A DNA stretch of 64,000 bases from Pseudomonas fluorescens (GCF_001307275.1 NZ_CP012831.1:6254501-6318500); one strand, 5' to 3'. Positions 53,078 through 62,552 are shown, numbered from the stretch's first letter. The notes: generated by a model from the letters alone, not told the origin. Made by a program: numbers and translations.

Positions 53078-54359
53078 GAGAAGCCTTTGTTCGATCAATA
53101 GCTGCTGATACGACCTTAGGGTCTCTCAGAGGTTGCGTCTGTTCGGCGGTTTTGTCCAAGACAGTTTTCTGCAAGGGCAGGCAAACACGAAACAACGCCC
53201 CTTCATGGAGACGACTGTCGACCGTGATCGTCCCACCATGGGCCGTGACGATCTGCTCGGAAATGAACAGCCCCAGCCCCAGGCCTGAAGCGGCCGCCTT
53301 GGACGATACGCGCTCGAACTGCTGGAAGATACGTTTCTGGTTCTCCTCGCTGATGCCGATGCCGTGGTCCCGGACCTCGATGCAGGCATGCTCGGGCGTC
53401 TTGTAGACGCGCACTTCGATCGGGCTCTTGCCACCGTAGCGCAGCGCATTGGTCAACAGGTTCGACACCACTTGTTCGATGCGAAACTCATCCCACTGCC
53501 CCTCCACCGCAGGCTCGGCCAGGCAGGTCAATGAGCACTCGGCGATGGCAAACTGCGGCTGGAAGTTGCGCAGCAGGTTCTCCACCAGTGCCGTCAAGTC
53601 GAAACGGGTCGGACGGATCGACAGCTTGCCGGTACGAATCCGCGACACATCCAGCATGTCCTCGATCAGCCGGATCAGGCTCTTGATCTGGCGCTCGTCA
53701 CGCTCGACCATTGCCCGCACCTTGTCCAGGCTGAAGGCCGCGGCATTGTCCCGGGCCAGGTGCATCTTGCGCAGTTGGGTCTCGAGAATGAGGCCATTGA
53801 GGGGGGTGCGCACCTCGTGGGCGACAATGGACATGAAGTCGTCACGCATACGCACCGCTTGCTCCAGCTCGCCGCGGGTGGCCTCCAGTTGTTGCAACAG
53901 GATCTCCTGTTCCCGCTGGCTCTGCTCGAGGGCCACGACTTGCTCCTTCATGGCCTTGCGCTGGCGATACAGCTCGACGAACACATTGACCTTGCTCTTG
54001 ACGGCCTGGGTGTCCAGCGGTTTGTGCAGGAAGTCCACCGCGCCGGTTTCATAACCGGTGAAGGCATAGTTGCGTTCACGACCGGCGGCACTGACGAAAA
54101 TGATCGGGATGCTGCGGGTCTTCTCCGTGCCGCGCATCAGCTCGGCCAGCCCGAAACCGTTCATCTCGGGCATCTGCACATCGATGATGGCCAGGGCAAA
54201 GTCGTGTTGCAGCAGCAGGGACAGTGCTTCGTCCGCCGACAGGGCCTTGAAGACCTCGCGGTCTGGCCCCCTGATCAACGCTTCCAGGGCCAACAGATTC
54301 TCGGGCAGATCGTCGACGATCAGCAGTTTGGCTTGAACATCTCTTGGCATGTGGTTCAT
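53070..54359 (-). CDS. Receiver-histidine kinase hybrid
   Basis: A 429-residue soluble kinase. The N-terminal receiver (AKLLIVDDLPENLLALEAL, Asp in AIIDVQMPEMNG, about residues 10-125) is followed by a coiled coil (QQLEATRGELEQAVRMRDDF), the HisKA box in VAHEVRTPLNG and the HATPase with G1 (DHGIGIS) and G2 (GLGLGLFI) boxes. ATG 54359 overlaps the CheB stop by four bases (ATGA), so translation is coupled. The receiver could be set by the other kinase in the run. It resembles response-regulator kinases of stress-signalling clusters rather than chemotaxis kinases (no CheW or P1 domain). Confidence 0.9.
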   Translation of the reverse strand: MNHMPRDVQAKLLIVDDLPENLLALEALIRGPDREVFKALSADEALSLLLQHDFALAIIDVQMPEMNGFGLAELMRGTEKTRSIPIIFVSAAGRERNYAFTGYETGAVDFLHKPLDTQAVKSKVNVFVELYRQRKAMKEQVVALEQSQREQEILLQQLEATRGELEQAVRMRDDFMSIVAHEVRTPLNGLILETQLRKMHLARDNAAAFSLDKVRAMVERDERQIKSLIRLIEDMLDVSRIRTGKLSIRPTRFDLTALVENLLRNFQPQFAIAECSLTCLAEPAVEGQWDEFRIEQVVSNLLTNALRYGGKSPIEVRVYKTPEHACIEVRDHGIGISEENQKRIFQQFERVSSKAAASGLGLGLFISEQIVTAHGGTITVDSRLHEGALFRVCLPLQKTVLDKTAEQTQPLRDPKVVSAAIDRTKASHE

Positions 54360-54943
54360 TCCAGCCCGGCCAGCAATTGGCCGATGCCTTGCAAAGTAAG
54401 GATATGGTCGGGCTCATGCAGGGCCAGCGCCGCTTCGGGCATGGTCGCGACCTGGGCTTCAGCGGGATCCTGGACCACGGTGATGCCACCCAGCGCCCTG
54501 ACCTTCGCCAGGCCCCGGGCGCCATCGCCATTGGCACCGGTCATTACCACAGCCAGCAACTTCTCGCCGTAGACATCGGCGGCCGACTCGAACAGCACGT
54601 CGATGGACGGTCGCGAATGATGTACGGGCTCCTCCAGGCTCAACGACAGGCAACGGTCGGCCTCGACCGACAAGTGATAGCCGGGCGTGGCGACGTACAA
54701 GGTACCCGGTGCGATGTCCAGTTTGTCCCGGGCCTCCTCCACCGGCACCGCCAGGCGATGGCCGAGCACGGAGGCCAGTTGGCTGTCGCGCTCATTCGGC
54801 AAATGCAATACCACCAGGATGGGCAGGCCGAAACCTTTGCGCAGGTGTCCGAATACCCTGAGCAACGCTTCGACGCCGCCGGCCGATGCACCGACGACAA
54901 TGGCCTCGATGGGCGGGTTGGATCTGTCCTTGGTCTGATTCAT
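54356..54943 (-). CDS. CheB-type methylesterase domain protein
   Basis: A 195-residue protein consisting only of the CheB catalytic domain. The Ser nucleophile is in GASAGGVEAL, the His in LHLPNERDS and the Asp in MTGANGDGARG. The N-terminal receiver of chemotaxis CheB is missing. It should remove methyl groups from, or deamidate, glutamates of a partner. No chemoreceptor gene is near, so the partner may be a coiled coil in one of the hybrid kinases, which are encoded on both sides. It overlaps the CheR stop by four bases and the following kinase by four bases. The tight coupling suggests fixed stoichiometry. Confidence 0.88.
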   Translation of the reverse strand: MNQTKDRSNPPIEAIVVGASAGGVEALLRVFGHLRKGFGLPILVVLHLPNERDSQLASVLGHRLAVPVEEARDKLDIAPGTLYVATPGYHLSVEADRCLSLSLEEPVHHSRPSIDVLFESAADVYGEKLLAVVMTGANGDGARGLAKVRALGGITVVQDPAEAQVATMPEAALALHEPDHILTLQGIGQLLAGLE

Positions 54944-55755
54944 AGCTTGCGATAGATCCGTTCCTGTTTGACCAACGGCTCGAATCGATGACCGTAAGCC
55001 GAAAAATCCAGTGTCTCCTTACTGCCCAATACCAGGAAACCACGGTGACAAAGGGACTCATGGAACAGTCCAAACGCACGATCTTGTAGCTTTTTATTGA
55101 AATATATCAATACGTTGCGGCATGAAATTAACTGAGTTTCTGAAAAAACACTATCGGTCGCCAGGCTGTGATCGGCAAAGGTCACGTTCTCGCACAGGGT
55201 TTTATCGAACATCGCGTAATCGTAGGCGGCTGTGTAGTAATCGGCAAACGATCGCCGTCCTCCAGCGCTCTGGTAGTTCTGCGTATAGGTGCGCACGTTT
55301 TCCAGGGAGAAAATGCCCTGCTTGGCTTTTTCCAACGAGCGCGGATTGATGTCGGTGGCGTAGATCAATGTGCGGTCCAGCAGACCTTCTTCTCGCAGCA
55401 GGATCGCCATGGAGTAGACCTCCTCTCCCGTGCTGCAACCGGCGATCCAGATCTTGATCGAAGGGTACGTCCTGAGCAGCGGCACGACTTCCTCGCGGAT
55501 CGCCAGGAAATGCGAGGGGTCGCGAAACATCTCACTGACGGGGATCGTCAGCAGTTGCAGCAACTGCATGAATACACCCGAGTCGTGCAGCACGCGCTCC
55601 TGCAAGGCCGAAATGGTCTTGCACTCGAACTGGCTCAACGCATGGTGGACCCGGCGCTTGATGGAGGCCCCGGAATAATCGCGAAAATCGTAGCTGTACT
55701 TGAGGTAAATCGCTTCGATCAACAAACGAAGTTCAATGTCAGTGTCACGTTCCAC
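54940..55755 (-). CDS. CheR-type protein-glutamate methyltransferase
   Basis: A 271-residue enzyme with the CheR N-terminal helical domain (YSYDFRDYSGASIKRRVHHAL) and the SAM-binding domain with GCSTGEEVYSMAILL, and further ATDINPRSLEKAKQGIF. It would methylate glutamates on a receptor or kinase, opposing the CheB next to it. I take GTG 55755 as the start; the G is shared with the hybrid kinase stop TAG, and GGAAAG lies upstream. An in-frame ATG at 55782 falls inside the kinase gene. The order methyltransferase-methylesterase without receptors is known from alternative, non-chemotactic modules. No receptor-docking pentapeptide domain is seen. Confidence 0.88.
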   Translation of the reverse strand: MERDTDIELRLLIEAIYLKYSYDFRDYSGASIKRRVHHALSQFECKTISALQERVLHDSGVFMQLLQLLTIPVSEMFRDPSHFLAIREEVVPLLRTYPSIKIWIAGCSTGEEVYSMAILLREEGLLDRTLIYATDINPRSLEKAKQGIFSLENVRTYTQNYQSAGGRRSFADYYTAAYDYAMFDKTLCENVTFADHSLATDSVFSETQLISCRNVLIYFNKKLQDRAFGLFHESLCHRGFLVLGSKETLDFSAYGHRFEPLVKQERIYRKL

Positions 55756-58700
55756 TAAATTCTTTCCATATTCGGCAACCACACGCGAATCAGCGAGAAC
55801 AGACGATCCAGATCGATCGGCTTGGCCAGGTAGTCATTGGAACCCGCCGCCAGGCAGCGTTCCTGATCGTCCTTCATGGCCTTGGCCGTCACGGCGATGA
55901 TCGGCAGCTTGCGCCAGCGCGGATCCTTGCGGATCAGCGTGGTGGCTTCGAAACCGTCCATCTCCGGCATCATCACATCCATCAGCACCAGGTCGATGTC
56001 GTCGAATTCATTCAGGCGATCGATCGCCTCCAAGCCATTACGGCCGATGACCACGATCGCCCCCTTCGCCTCCAGGGCGCTGGTCAGGGCAAAGATGTTG
56101 CGCACATCGTCGTCCACCAACAGCACCTTGCGGCCTTCGAACACCTTGTCGCGGCTGCGGGCGGTCTTGAGCATCCGCTGTCGTTCATGGGACAACCGGG
56201 ATTCGACTTTGTGCAGAAAGAGTGTCACCTCGTCCAGCAAGCGCTCTGGCGAACGGGCGCCCTTGATGATGATCGAGCGTGAATACTTGCGCAGTTCGGC
56301 TTCTTCGTCCCGCGTCAGGTTGCGCCCGGTGTAGACGATCACCGGCGGGAAGGAACAGATGTCTTCGCTGGACATGCGCTTGAGCAGGTCATTGCCGAGC
56401 ATGTCCGGCAACTTGAGGTCGATGATCATGCAGTCGTAGACATTGGTCCGCAGCAGGTCCAGGGCCTGCTGGGCCAAGCCAACGGCGGTGATCTCGATGT
56501 CATCGTCGCCGATCAGGCGGGTAATACTGTCGCGCTGCAGATCATCGTCCTCCACCAGCAGCACCCGCTTGACCTTCTGGGTCAGCTTGGCCTCCAGGCG
56601 GGCGAACACGTCCTTGAGTTCTTCACGGGTGGTCGGCTTGACGGCATAGCCGATGGCGCCCATGTGCATGGCGGCTTCGACACGGTCTTCGACGGAAATC
56701 ACGTGCACCGGGATGTGCCGGGTTTCGGCCTGCTCCTTGAGCCGCTGCAACACCGTCAGTCCGGAATGGTCCGGCAGGCGCATGTCCAGCAGGATCGCGT
56801 CGGGAGCCAGTTGCAAAGCCAGGTCGAAGCCTTCGTCGGCGCCGTGGGCCACCAGGCACTGGTAACCGAGCTCGTGGGCCAGGTCGAACAGAATCCGGGC
56901 GAACTTGGGCTCATCTTCGATCACCAGGATGCACCGGGTGTCGAACGGCGCCTTGTCGCGGTCGTCGGCGAACCGGGCAATCGGCGTTTCCACCTCGGCG
57001 ACCAGCGGCGCCGGTGCGGCTTTTGGCGCGACAGGCGCCGGCGCGGTGGCCGTCGGGGTGAAGGTCATCGGCGCTATCGGCGTGTCACCGGGCTCGACAT
57101 AACGCTCAGGCAATACCAGCGTAAACACACTGCCCTGCCCAGGCTCGCTGGAGACCGAAATCGAGCCGCCCAGCAACATGGCCAGGTCCCGGGAAATCGA
57201 CAACCCCAGGCCGGTGCCGCCGTAGCGACGGTTGGTGGTGCCATCGGCCTGGCGGAACGCTTCGAAAATGCTTTGCTGTTGATCGGCGGCGATGCCGATC
57301 CCGGAGTCCCGCACCATGAACGCGATGCCCGAGCCTGGCTGACCGGCCACGGACAGGCTGACGGAACCTTGCTCGGTGAATTTCACGGCGTTGGACAGCA
57401 GGTTCTTGATCACCTGCTCCAGGCGCTGGCGATCGGTATAGAGCATCGCCGGCGCATCGGGCAGCACCTGGACCTCGAAATTCAGGCCCTTGTCCGCCGC
57501 CAACGGCTTGAACATATCCTGCAGCCCTTCCACCAGACGCTGCACACTGGTGTTTTCCGGACGCACTTCCAGCTTTCCGGCCTCGACTTTGGAGATGTCG
57601 AGGATGTCGTTGATCAGGTTCAGCAGGTCGTTGCCGGCGGAGTAGATCGACTCGGCAAACTTGACCTGTTCCTCGCTGAGGTTGTGCTGCGGGTTCTCCG
57701 CCAGCAGCTTGGACAGGATCAGCGAGCTGTTGAGCGGCGTGCGCAACTCGTGGGACATATTGGCCAGGAACTCGGACTTGTACTTGCTCGAGCGCTGCAG
57801 CTCTTCGGCGCGCTCCTGCAACTGGATCTGGGCCAGGTTCAATTCGCTGTTCTTCTGGTCCATGGCGTCGCGCTGCTCGGCCAATTGCTCGTTGGTCTGC
57901 TCCAGTTCCTGTTGCTGGGCTTCCAGGTGGGCCTGGGACTCCTTGAGGATGCGCGACTGTTCTTCCAACTCTTCGTTGGCGGTCTTGAGCTCTTCCTGCT
58001 GGACTTGCAGCTCTTCGTTCAACTGCTGGGTTTCGGCCAGGACTTCCTGCAGGCGCTGGCGATAACGGGCGGCTTCGATGGAGGTGCCGATATTGCCGGC
58101 GATCAGTTCCAGCAGCTCGACGTCACGCTCGGTCAATGGCCGCAGGAAACCCAGTTCGATGACACCGTTGATCCGGTCATCGTCACTGGTGGGCACCACC
58201 AGCACGCTGTTGGGCAGGCCTTGCCCCAGCCCGGAGCTGACTTTCAGATAATCGTCCGGTACGTCGTCCAGACGAATAAGACGCCCCTGCTGCACGGCCT
58301 GGCCAGCAATACCTTCGCCGGCGATGATCACCTGCTGTTGTTCTTCATCCTCCCGGGACAGCCCGTAGGTGGCGACGCGCCTGAGGACACCATTTTCTTC
58401 CCGCGCATACAGCGCAGCGACAGCGACGCCCAGGTACTTCGCACAGAACTGCAGGATGTTGCGACCCAACAGGTTCAGCGACAGTTGCCCCAGGACCTGC
58501 TCGGCCAGTTGCGTCTGGCCGTTACGCAGCCAGGCCTGCTTCTCCAGGTGCAAAGCGCTGCGTTGCTGGACTTTCAGGCTGGCGCTGTAGCTTTCGGACA
58601 GGCTCAACAGATCCCGGCGACCGACGTAGGCCAGCAGCCCGCTGACCGCTGCGACAAACAACAGGTAAAGGGCAATGCTCCAGACGGTCGTGGTGCGCAC

Positions 58701-59237
58701 ATCCTGATTGCGGGCCGCACGCAATTGTTGCTCGGTCTCGACGACTTCTTCGAAGGACTGGCGAATTTCGTCGGTCAGGCGCTTGCCGCGCCCGGCCTTC
58801 ACCGCGCCCCGGTAATCGCCGCTGGTGCGTTGCAGGTCGATCATGCTTTGGGCGTAATTGGCCCACTCCGTCTGGAGTGCCTGGATCTTGTGCAGGCGGT
58901 CGGTCTGGACGGGGTTATCGGCTGTCAATTCCAGCAATGTGTCCAACGCCACGGCAATCCGCGGCTTGGCCACTTCATAGGGGTCGAGGAAGTGCTCGTC
59001 ACCACTCAACAGGTAGCCGCGCATACCGGTTTCCAAGTCCACGCTCAGCTTGAGCGCTTCGTTGGCGTTATTGATCACCCTGTCGGTATGGCCGACCCAT
59101 TGGATCACCGACAGCAGGTACGTGATAAGGATGACGAAAAATACCGCGCTGAGGGCGCCGATGCCCAACGGCAGGCTGATATTGCGGCTCAGGAGCTTGC
59201 GAAAACTTTGCTCGTCGACCGAAGACGAAGGAGTCAT
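55755..59237 (-). CDS. CHASE3-GAF hybrid histidine kinase with three receivers
   Basis: A 1160-residue membrane sensor. TM1 is at about 22-44, CHASE3 at 50-180, TM2 at about 186-205, a GAF domain at 250-390 and a long Gln/Glu-rich coiled coil at 395-490. The HisKA His496 lies in NMSHELRTPLNS, with HATPase to about 715. Three receivers follow (about 790-905, 915-1030 and 1040-1155), with Asp in LLDMRLPDHSG, IDLKLPD and LMDVMMPEMDG. I use ATG 59237; a TTG at 59315 lacks a ribosome site. It is the first of a translationally coupled run with CheR, CheB, a second kinase and a response regulator. The coiled coil with many Gln/Glu is a reasonable target for CheR/CheB methylation. Confidence 0.9.
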   Translation of the reverse strand: MTPSSSVDEQSFRKLLSRNISLPLGIGALSAVFFVILITYLLSVIQWVGHTDRVINNANEALKLSVDLETGMRGYLLSGDEHFLDPYEVAKPRIAVALDTLLELTADNPVQTDRLHKIQALQTEWANYAQSMIDLQRTSGDYRGAVKAGRGKRLTDEIRQSFEEVVETEQQLRAARNQDVRTTTVWSIALYLLFVAAVSGLLAYVGRRDLLSLSESYSASLKVQQRSALHLEKQAWLRNGQTQLAEQVLGQLSLNLLGRNILQFCAKYLGVAVAALYAREENGVLRRVATYGLSREDEEQQQVIIAGEGIAGQAVQQGRLIRLDDVPDDYLKVSSGLGQGLPNSVLVVPTSDDDRINGVIELGFLRPLTERDVELLELIAGNIGTSIEAARYRQRLQEVLAETQQLNEELQVQQEELKTANEELEEQSRILKESQAHLEAQQQELEQTNEQLAEQRDAMDQKNSELNLAQIQLQERAEELQRSSKYKSEFLANMSHELRTPLNSSLILSKLLAENPQHNLSEEQVKFAESIYSAGNDLLNLINDILDISKVEAGKLEVRPENTSVQRLVEGLQDMFKPLAADKGLNFEVQVLPDAPAMLYTDRQRLEQVIKNLLSNAVKFTEQGSVSLSVAGQPGSGIAFMVRDSGIGIAADQQQSIFEAFRQADGTTNRRYGGTGLGLSISRDLAMLLGGSISVSSEPGQGSVFTLVLPERYVEPGDTPIAPMTFTPTATAPAPVAPKAAPAPLVAEVETPIARFADDRDKAPFDTRCILVIEDEPKFARILFDLAHELGYQCLVAHGADEGFDLALQLAPDAILLDMRLPDHSGLTVLQRLKEQAETRHIPVHVISVEDRVEAAMHMGAIGYAVKPTTREELKDVFARLEAKLTQKVKRVLLVEDDDLQRDSITRLIGDDDIEITAVGLAQQALDLLRTNVYDCMIIDLKLPDMLGNDLLKRMSSEDICSFPPVIVYTGRNLTRDEEAELRKYSRSIIIKGARSPERLLDEVTLFLHKVESRLSHERQRMLKTARSRDKVFEGRKVLLVDDDVRNIFALTSALEAKGAIVVIGRNGLEAIDRLNEFDDIDLVLMDVMMPEMDGFEATTLIRKDPRWRKLPIIAVTAKAMKDDQERCLAAGSNDYLAKPIDLDRLFSLIRVWLPNMERI

Positions 59238-59489
59238 GGAAAGGGGCCTTGGTGGACAGTTGAAATCGGTGGAGTTTGCCCGAAAAACCGCGCCTGGATC
59301 CACATTTTCTGACAAGTCAAGGAGGCAAATCCCACGACAATCCGTCTTATAGCAGGGAAGCGACTATCCTTGTCAGCTCTTGTACTATAGATCCTTTCTT
59401 GTACAACCCAGGGAACTTGTGCCGCCTTGGCACTTACTCATGAATGAGACCTTTTTTTTCCGTGCCCCTCCCGCTCCCATCTTTCGAGA

Positions 59490-59870
59490 ATGTCGACTAT
59501 GCCCACCACCCCTGCCGCCACCCAGCCCACCATCCTGGTAGTCGAAGACGATGACATTGTGCGGATGTTGATCGTCGACGTGCTGGAGGAACTGGAGTAC
59601 CAGGTGCTGGAGGCGGACGGCTGTGAGCAGGCGCTGAGTTTTTTGCGTGACCACCAACAGGACATCGCCTTGATGATGACCGACGTCGGCCTGCCGGTAA
59701 TGGACGGACGCGAATTGGCCAAGCAGGCTCGACTCGAGCGGCCACAACTGCCGGTGCTGTTTGCCAGCGGATATGCCGAAAGCATCGACGTGCCTGAAGG
59801 CATGTCGGTGATCGGCAAACCCTTCTCCATCGATCAATTGCGGGACAAGGTCAAAAGCATTCTTGCTTGA
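59490..59870 (+). CDS. Single-domain response regulator
   Basis: A 126-residue receiver. LVVEDDDIVRML holds the acidic pocket, the phospho-acceptor Asp is in MMTDVGLPVMDG, and SGY and GKPF carry the usual Ser and Lys. It is divergent from the large hybrid kinase, with about 250 bases between them, so it is likely part of the same pathway. Two ATGs (59490 and 59499) are possible; GAGA spacing favours the second. No output domain is present. A glycosyltransferase gene follows after 77 bases on the same strand and may be co-transcribed. Confidence 0.88.
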   Translation: MSTMPTTPAATQPTILVVEDDDIVRMLIVDVLEELEYQVLEADGCEQALSFLRDHQQDIALMMTDVGLPVMDGRELAKQARLERPQLPVLFASGYAESIDVPEGMSVIGKPFSIDQLRDKVKSILA

Positions 59871-59947
59871 GCCGGATCGCATTCTTGGTCACTATCGGCG
59901 CCCCGCGCGCCGATGGCGCCTGATTCGCTCCGAGGACCCCCTTGCTC

Positions 59948-61231
59948 ATGACTGCCACCAAAGTCCTGGTTATCGGCTATGTCTGGCCCGAGCCGCGCTC
60001 ATCGGCGGCCAGTGGGCACGTCATGCAGATCCTTGACACCTTCCTCGGCCAAGGCTGGGACATCACCTTCAGCAGCCCGGCCGGCCCGGGCGAGCAGCGC
60101 GCCGACCTGGCCGCGCTGGGTATCCGCGAAGTGCCCATCGAACTCAATAGCAGCAGCTTCGACGCGTTCATCCAGACACTTGCGCCGGACATCGTGCTGT
60201 TCGACCAGTTCATGATGGAAGAACAGTTCGGCTGGCGTGTCGAAAAGCACTGCCCCGGCGCCCTGCGGGTGCTGGAGACCTCCGATCTGCAAAGCCTGCG
60301 TCACGCCCGGCATCAACGCCTGAAAGAGCGCCTGAAGCGCGATGAGGCGAGCGAGGACTTCAGCGACCTCTTCGCCCCGGCCCTGGGCGAGGAATTCCAA
60401 CGAATGGCCGACACCGACCTGGCCAAGCGGGAAATCGCCGCCCTGTACCGCTGCGACCTCAACCTGATGGTGTCCGAGGTTGAAATCGAACTGCTGGTGG
60501 AGCACTTCAAGCTGCCCCGCAACCTGCTGCACTGGTGCCCGTTGATGCTGGACCTGCCCAGTGAACCGTCGGTACCGTTCGAGGACCGGGCGCATTTCCT
60601 GAGCATCGGCAACTTTCGCCACGCGCCGAACTGGGACGCCGTGCTCTGGATGAAAAACGCCATCTGGCCGCTGATCCGCCAGCAATTGCCTGGCGCACAA
60701 CTGCACCTGTACGGCGCCTATACCCCGCCCAAGGCCGCTGCATTGCACAATCCGGCCCAGGGTTTTCACATCATGAACTGGGCCGAGGACGCCTTGCAGG
60801 TCATGTCGGCGGCACGCATCTGCCTGGCGCCGTTGCGTTTCGGCGCCGGGATCAAGGGCAAGCTGATCGACGCCATGCTCTGCGGTACCCCCAACGTCAC
60901 CACGCCCGTGGGAGCCGAAGCCATGCACGGCGACATGCCCTGGCCCGGGTCGATTGCCCGGAGTGCCGAAGGCATCGCCAGCGCGGCGGTGCAGTTGTAT
61001 AGCGACCAGGCGCGCTGGGCCCAGGCCCAGCACGCCGGCCTGGCGCTGCTGGCGAGCCGCTACCGGCAACAGGTGCATGGACCGGCGCTGATCGACAGCA
61101 TCAACGCTTGCCGGGCAGACCTGGCACAACGACGCCGGGACAATTTCACCGGCAGTATGCTGCGTCACCACCAGCACAAAAGCACCCAATACATGTCCCA
61201 GTGGATCGAAGAAAAAAACCGCAACGGTTAG
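59948..61231 (+). CDS. Glycosyltransferase, GT4-like
   Basis: A 427-residue protein of the GT-B fold. VLVIGYVWPEPRSSAASGHVMQIL at the start fits the N-terminal acceptor domain; the C-terminal donor domain has SIGNFRHAPNWDAV and RICLAPLRFGAGIKGKLIDAM with the usual donor-binding Glu region replaced by GAGIKGK, common in GT4 members. ATG 59948 is used. It could add a sugar to a surface polysaccharide or glycan. No other sugar-polymer genes are adjacent, so its role is not inferred. It ends 70 bases before mtlR. Confidence 0.82.
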   Translation: MTATKVLVIGYVWPEPRSSAASGHVMQILDTFLGQGWDITFSSPAGPGEQRADLAALGIREVPIELNSSSFDAFIQTLAPDIVLFDQFMMEEQFGWRVEKHCPGALRVLETSDLQSLRHARHQRLKERLKRDEASEDFSDLFAPALGEEFQRMADTDLAKREIAALYRCDLNLMVSEVEIELLVEHFKLPRNLLHWCPLMLDLPSEPSVPFEDRAHFLSIGNFRHAPNWDAVLWMKNAIWPLIRQQLPGAQLHLYGAYTPPKAAALHNPAQGFHIMNWAEDALQVMSAARICLAPLRFGAGIKGKLIDAMLCGTPNVTTPVGAEAMHGDMPWPGSIARSAEGIASAAVQLYSDQARWAQAQHAGLALLASRYRQQVHGPALIDSINACRADLAQRRRDNFTGSMLRHHQHKSTQYMSQWIEEKNRNG

Positions 61232-61301
61232 ACGCCAAGGTGGCACCTGCCTGGCGAAGGGGGCATTATCCAGTGGCGATAACAATAAAAGTGCCAGGCC
61301 C

Positions 61302-62207
61302 ATGACCCGAACAGCCAGAGTCACCGACCCCTCCTATGAGCTGATGGACGACCATAACGGGCTGTCCATCATCTACCGCCAGCACGGCTTTCCCTGCCCG
61401 CTGGTGCGCTGGCATTTCCACAAGGAATACGAGCTGCACTTGATCGTTGCCAGTTCCGGCAAGGTGTTCATTGGCGACTACATTGGCAACTTCTACCCCC
61501 AGTCGCTGTTTCTCACCGGGCCCAACCTGCCCCACAACTGGATCAGCCAGGTGGCCGAGGACGAAGTGGTGCCCAAGCGCGACATGTTGGTGAACTTCAC
61601 CGACGAGTTGTTCGAAAGCGGCCACCAGGTATTCGCCGAACTCAAGACGGTCGCACCGCTGCTCGAACGCGCCCAATACGGCATCGAGTTCCGTTGCAAG
61701 CGCACCATCCGCCAGGCCATGAGCCTGATGCAGCGCATCGCCGATTCCCAGGGCATGAGCCGCCTGGGGCACTTTTTCATCCTGATGGAGCTGCTGGCCG
61801 CCACGGATGACTACCAACTGCTGTCCGGCGCGACCGCCCCGCAAACGGCGGACGAACACAGCATCGACCGCACCAACCGCGCGGTGGACTACATCTTTGC
61901 CCATTACGCCCGGGAGCTGCCCCTGGAAGAAGTCGCCGAACACCTGGGCATGAAACCCACCTACTTCAGCCGGGTGTTCAAACAGGCCACTGGCCGCTGC
62001 TTCATCGAATTCGTCAATCGCCTGCGCATCAGCAAATCCTGCGAATTGCTGGCCGACGGCGACAAACCGGTAACGGACGTGTGTTTTGAATCCGGCTTCA
62101 ACAACATCTCCAATTTCAACCGGCGTTTCCAGCAGCTCAAGGGCATGACGCCTTCCCACTACCGGCGGCTGGCGGTGCAGCGGTTGACCGAGCAGAACCA
62201 GGGCTGA
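61302..62207 (+). CDS. mtlR: AraC-family activator of the mannitol operon (MtlR)
   Basis: A 301-residue regulator. An N-terminal cupin-like sugar-sensing domain with WHFHKEYELHLIVASSGKVFIGDY at about residue 36 is followed by the AraC DNA-binding domain (LPLEEVAEHLGMKPTYFSRVFKQATG and VCFESGFNNISNFNRRFQQLKGMTPSHYRR). Length, sequence and position before mtlE match MtlR of P. fluorescens, known to activate the mtlEFGKDYZ operon in response to mannitol, sorbitol and arabitol. ATG 61302 is the first of the frame. The activator's likely half-sites lie 200 bases downstream, before mtlE. Confidence 0.9.
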   Translation: MTRTARVTDPSYELMDDHNGLSIIYRQHGFPCPLVRWHFHKEYELHLIVASSGKVFIGDYIGNFYPQSLFLTGPNLPHNWISQVAEDEVVPKRDMLVNFTDELFESGHQVFAELKTVAPLLERAQYGIEFRCKRTIRQAMSLMQRIADSQGMSRLGHFFILMELLAATDDYQLLSGATAPQTADEHSIDRTNRAVDYIFAHYARELPLEEVAEHLGMKPTYFSRVFKQATGRCFIEFVNRLRISKSCELLADGDKPVTDVCFESGFNNISNFNRRFQQLKGMTPSHYRRLAVQRLTEQNQG

Positions 62208-62230
62208 GACTTTTCGCCCCGACAGAGATC

Positions 62231-62361
62231 CCCTGTGGCGAGGGAGCTTGCTCCCGCTGGGCTGCGAAGCAGCCCCCTGGATCAGCCTTTCGCACCGAGT
62301 TGTCAGGGGAATTGTTGAGGGCCGCTGCGCGCCCCAGCGGGAGCAAGCTCCCTCGCCACGG
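62231..62361. repeat. REP pair flanking a short spacer, GTGGCGAGGGAGC type
   Basis: GTGGCGAGGGAGCTTGCTCC and the inverse (GGGAGCAAGCTCCCTCGCCAC) lie about 100 bases apart, facing each other. This is the third REP variety in the window. It lies in the 345-base gap between mtlR and mtlE, and could end the mtlR transcript. Confidence 0.85.
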
Positions 62362-62401
62362 GTCCTTTGTTCGGCCTGAAGTGGCAGGCATTAATCCCTC
62401 C

Positions 62402-62428
62402 AGTGCAAAAAAGTATCAGTACAAGTGC
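62402..62428 (+). promoter_or_regulatory. Candidate MtlR half-sites before mtlE
   Basis: AGTGC at 62402 and AGTGC at 62424 are direct repeats 22 bases apart, two helical turns, each followed or preceded by A-rich sequence. AraC-family activators such as MtlR bind such direct half-sites on one DNA face. The pair lies about 125 bases before the mtlE start. Confidence 0.5.
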
Positions 62429-62552
62429 GACGGATGATTTGTCACACCGTCCATTGAAGGCTGTAATCAGCGCACATTCTTCCCTTCATCCGGAAGACAC
62501 AAAAACAATAACTGTCCTTCCGCAGCTTTCGGGCGCGGAAAAGGAGTGCGCG

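Noticed and set aside
56664..59312. 882-residue plus-strand open frame
   Set aside because: Antisense to the CHASE3-GAF hybrid kinase, which has unambiguous domains. The composition is typical of a shadow frame.
59380..59406. TTGTAC...GTACAA inverted repeat between the divergent kinase and regulator genes
   Set aside because: Only six-base arms separated by 15 bases; this occurs by chance often enough that I do not claim a site.
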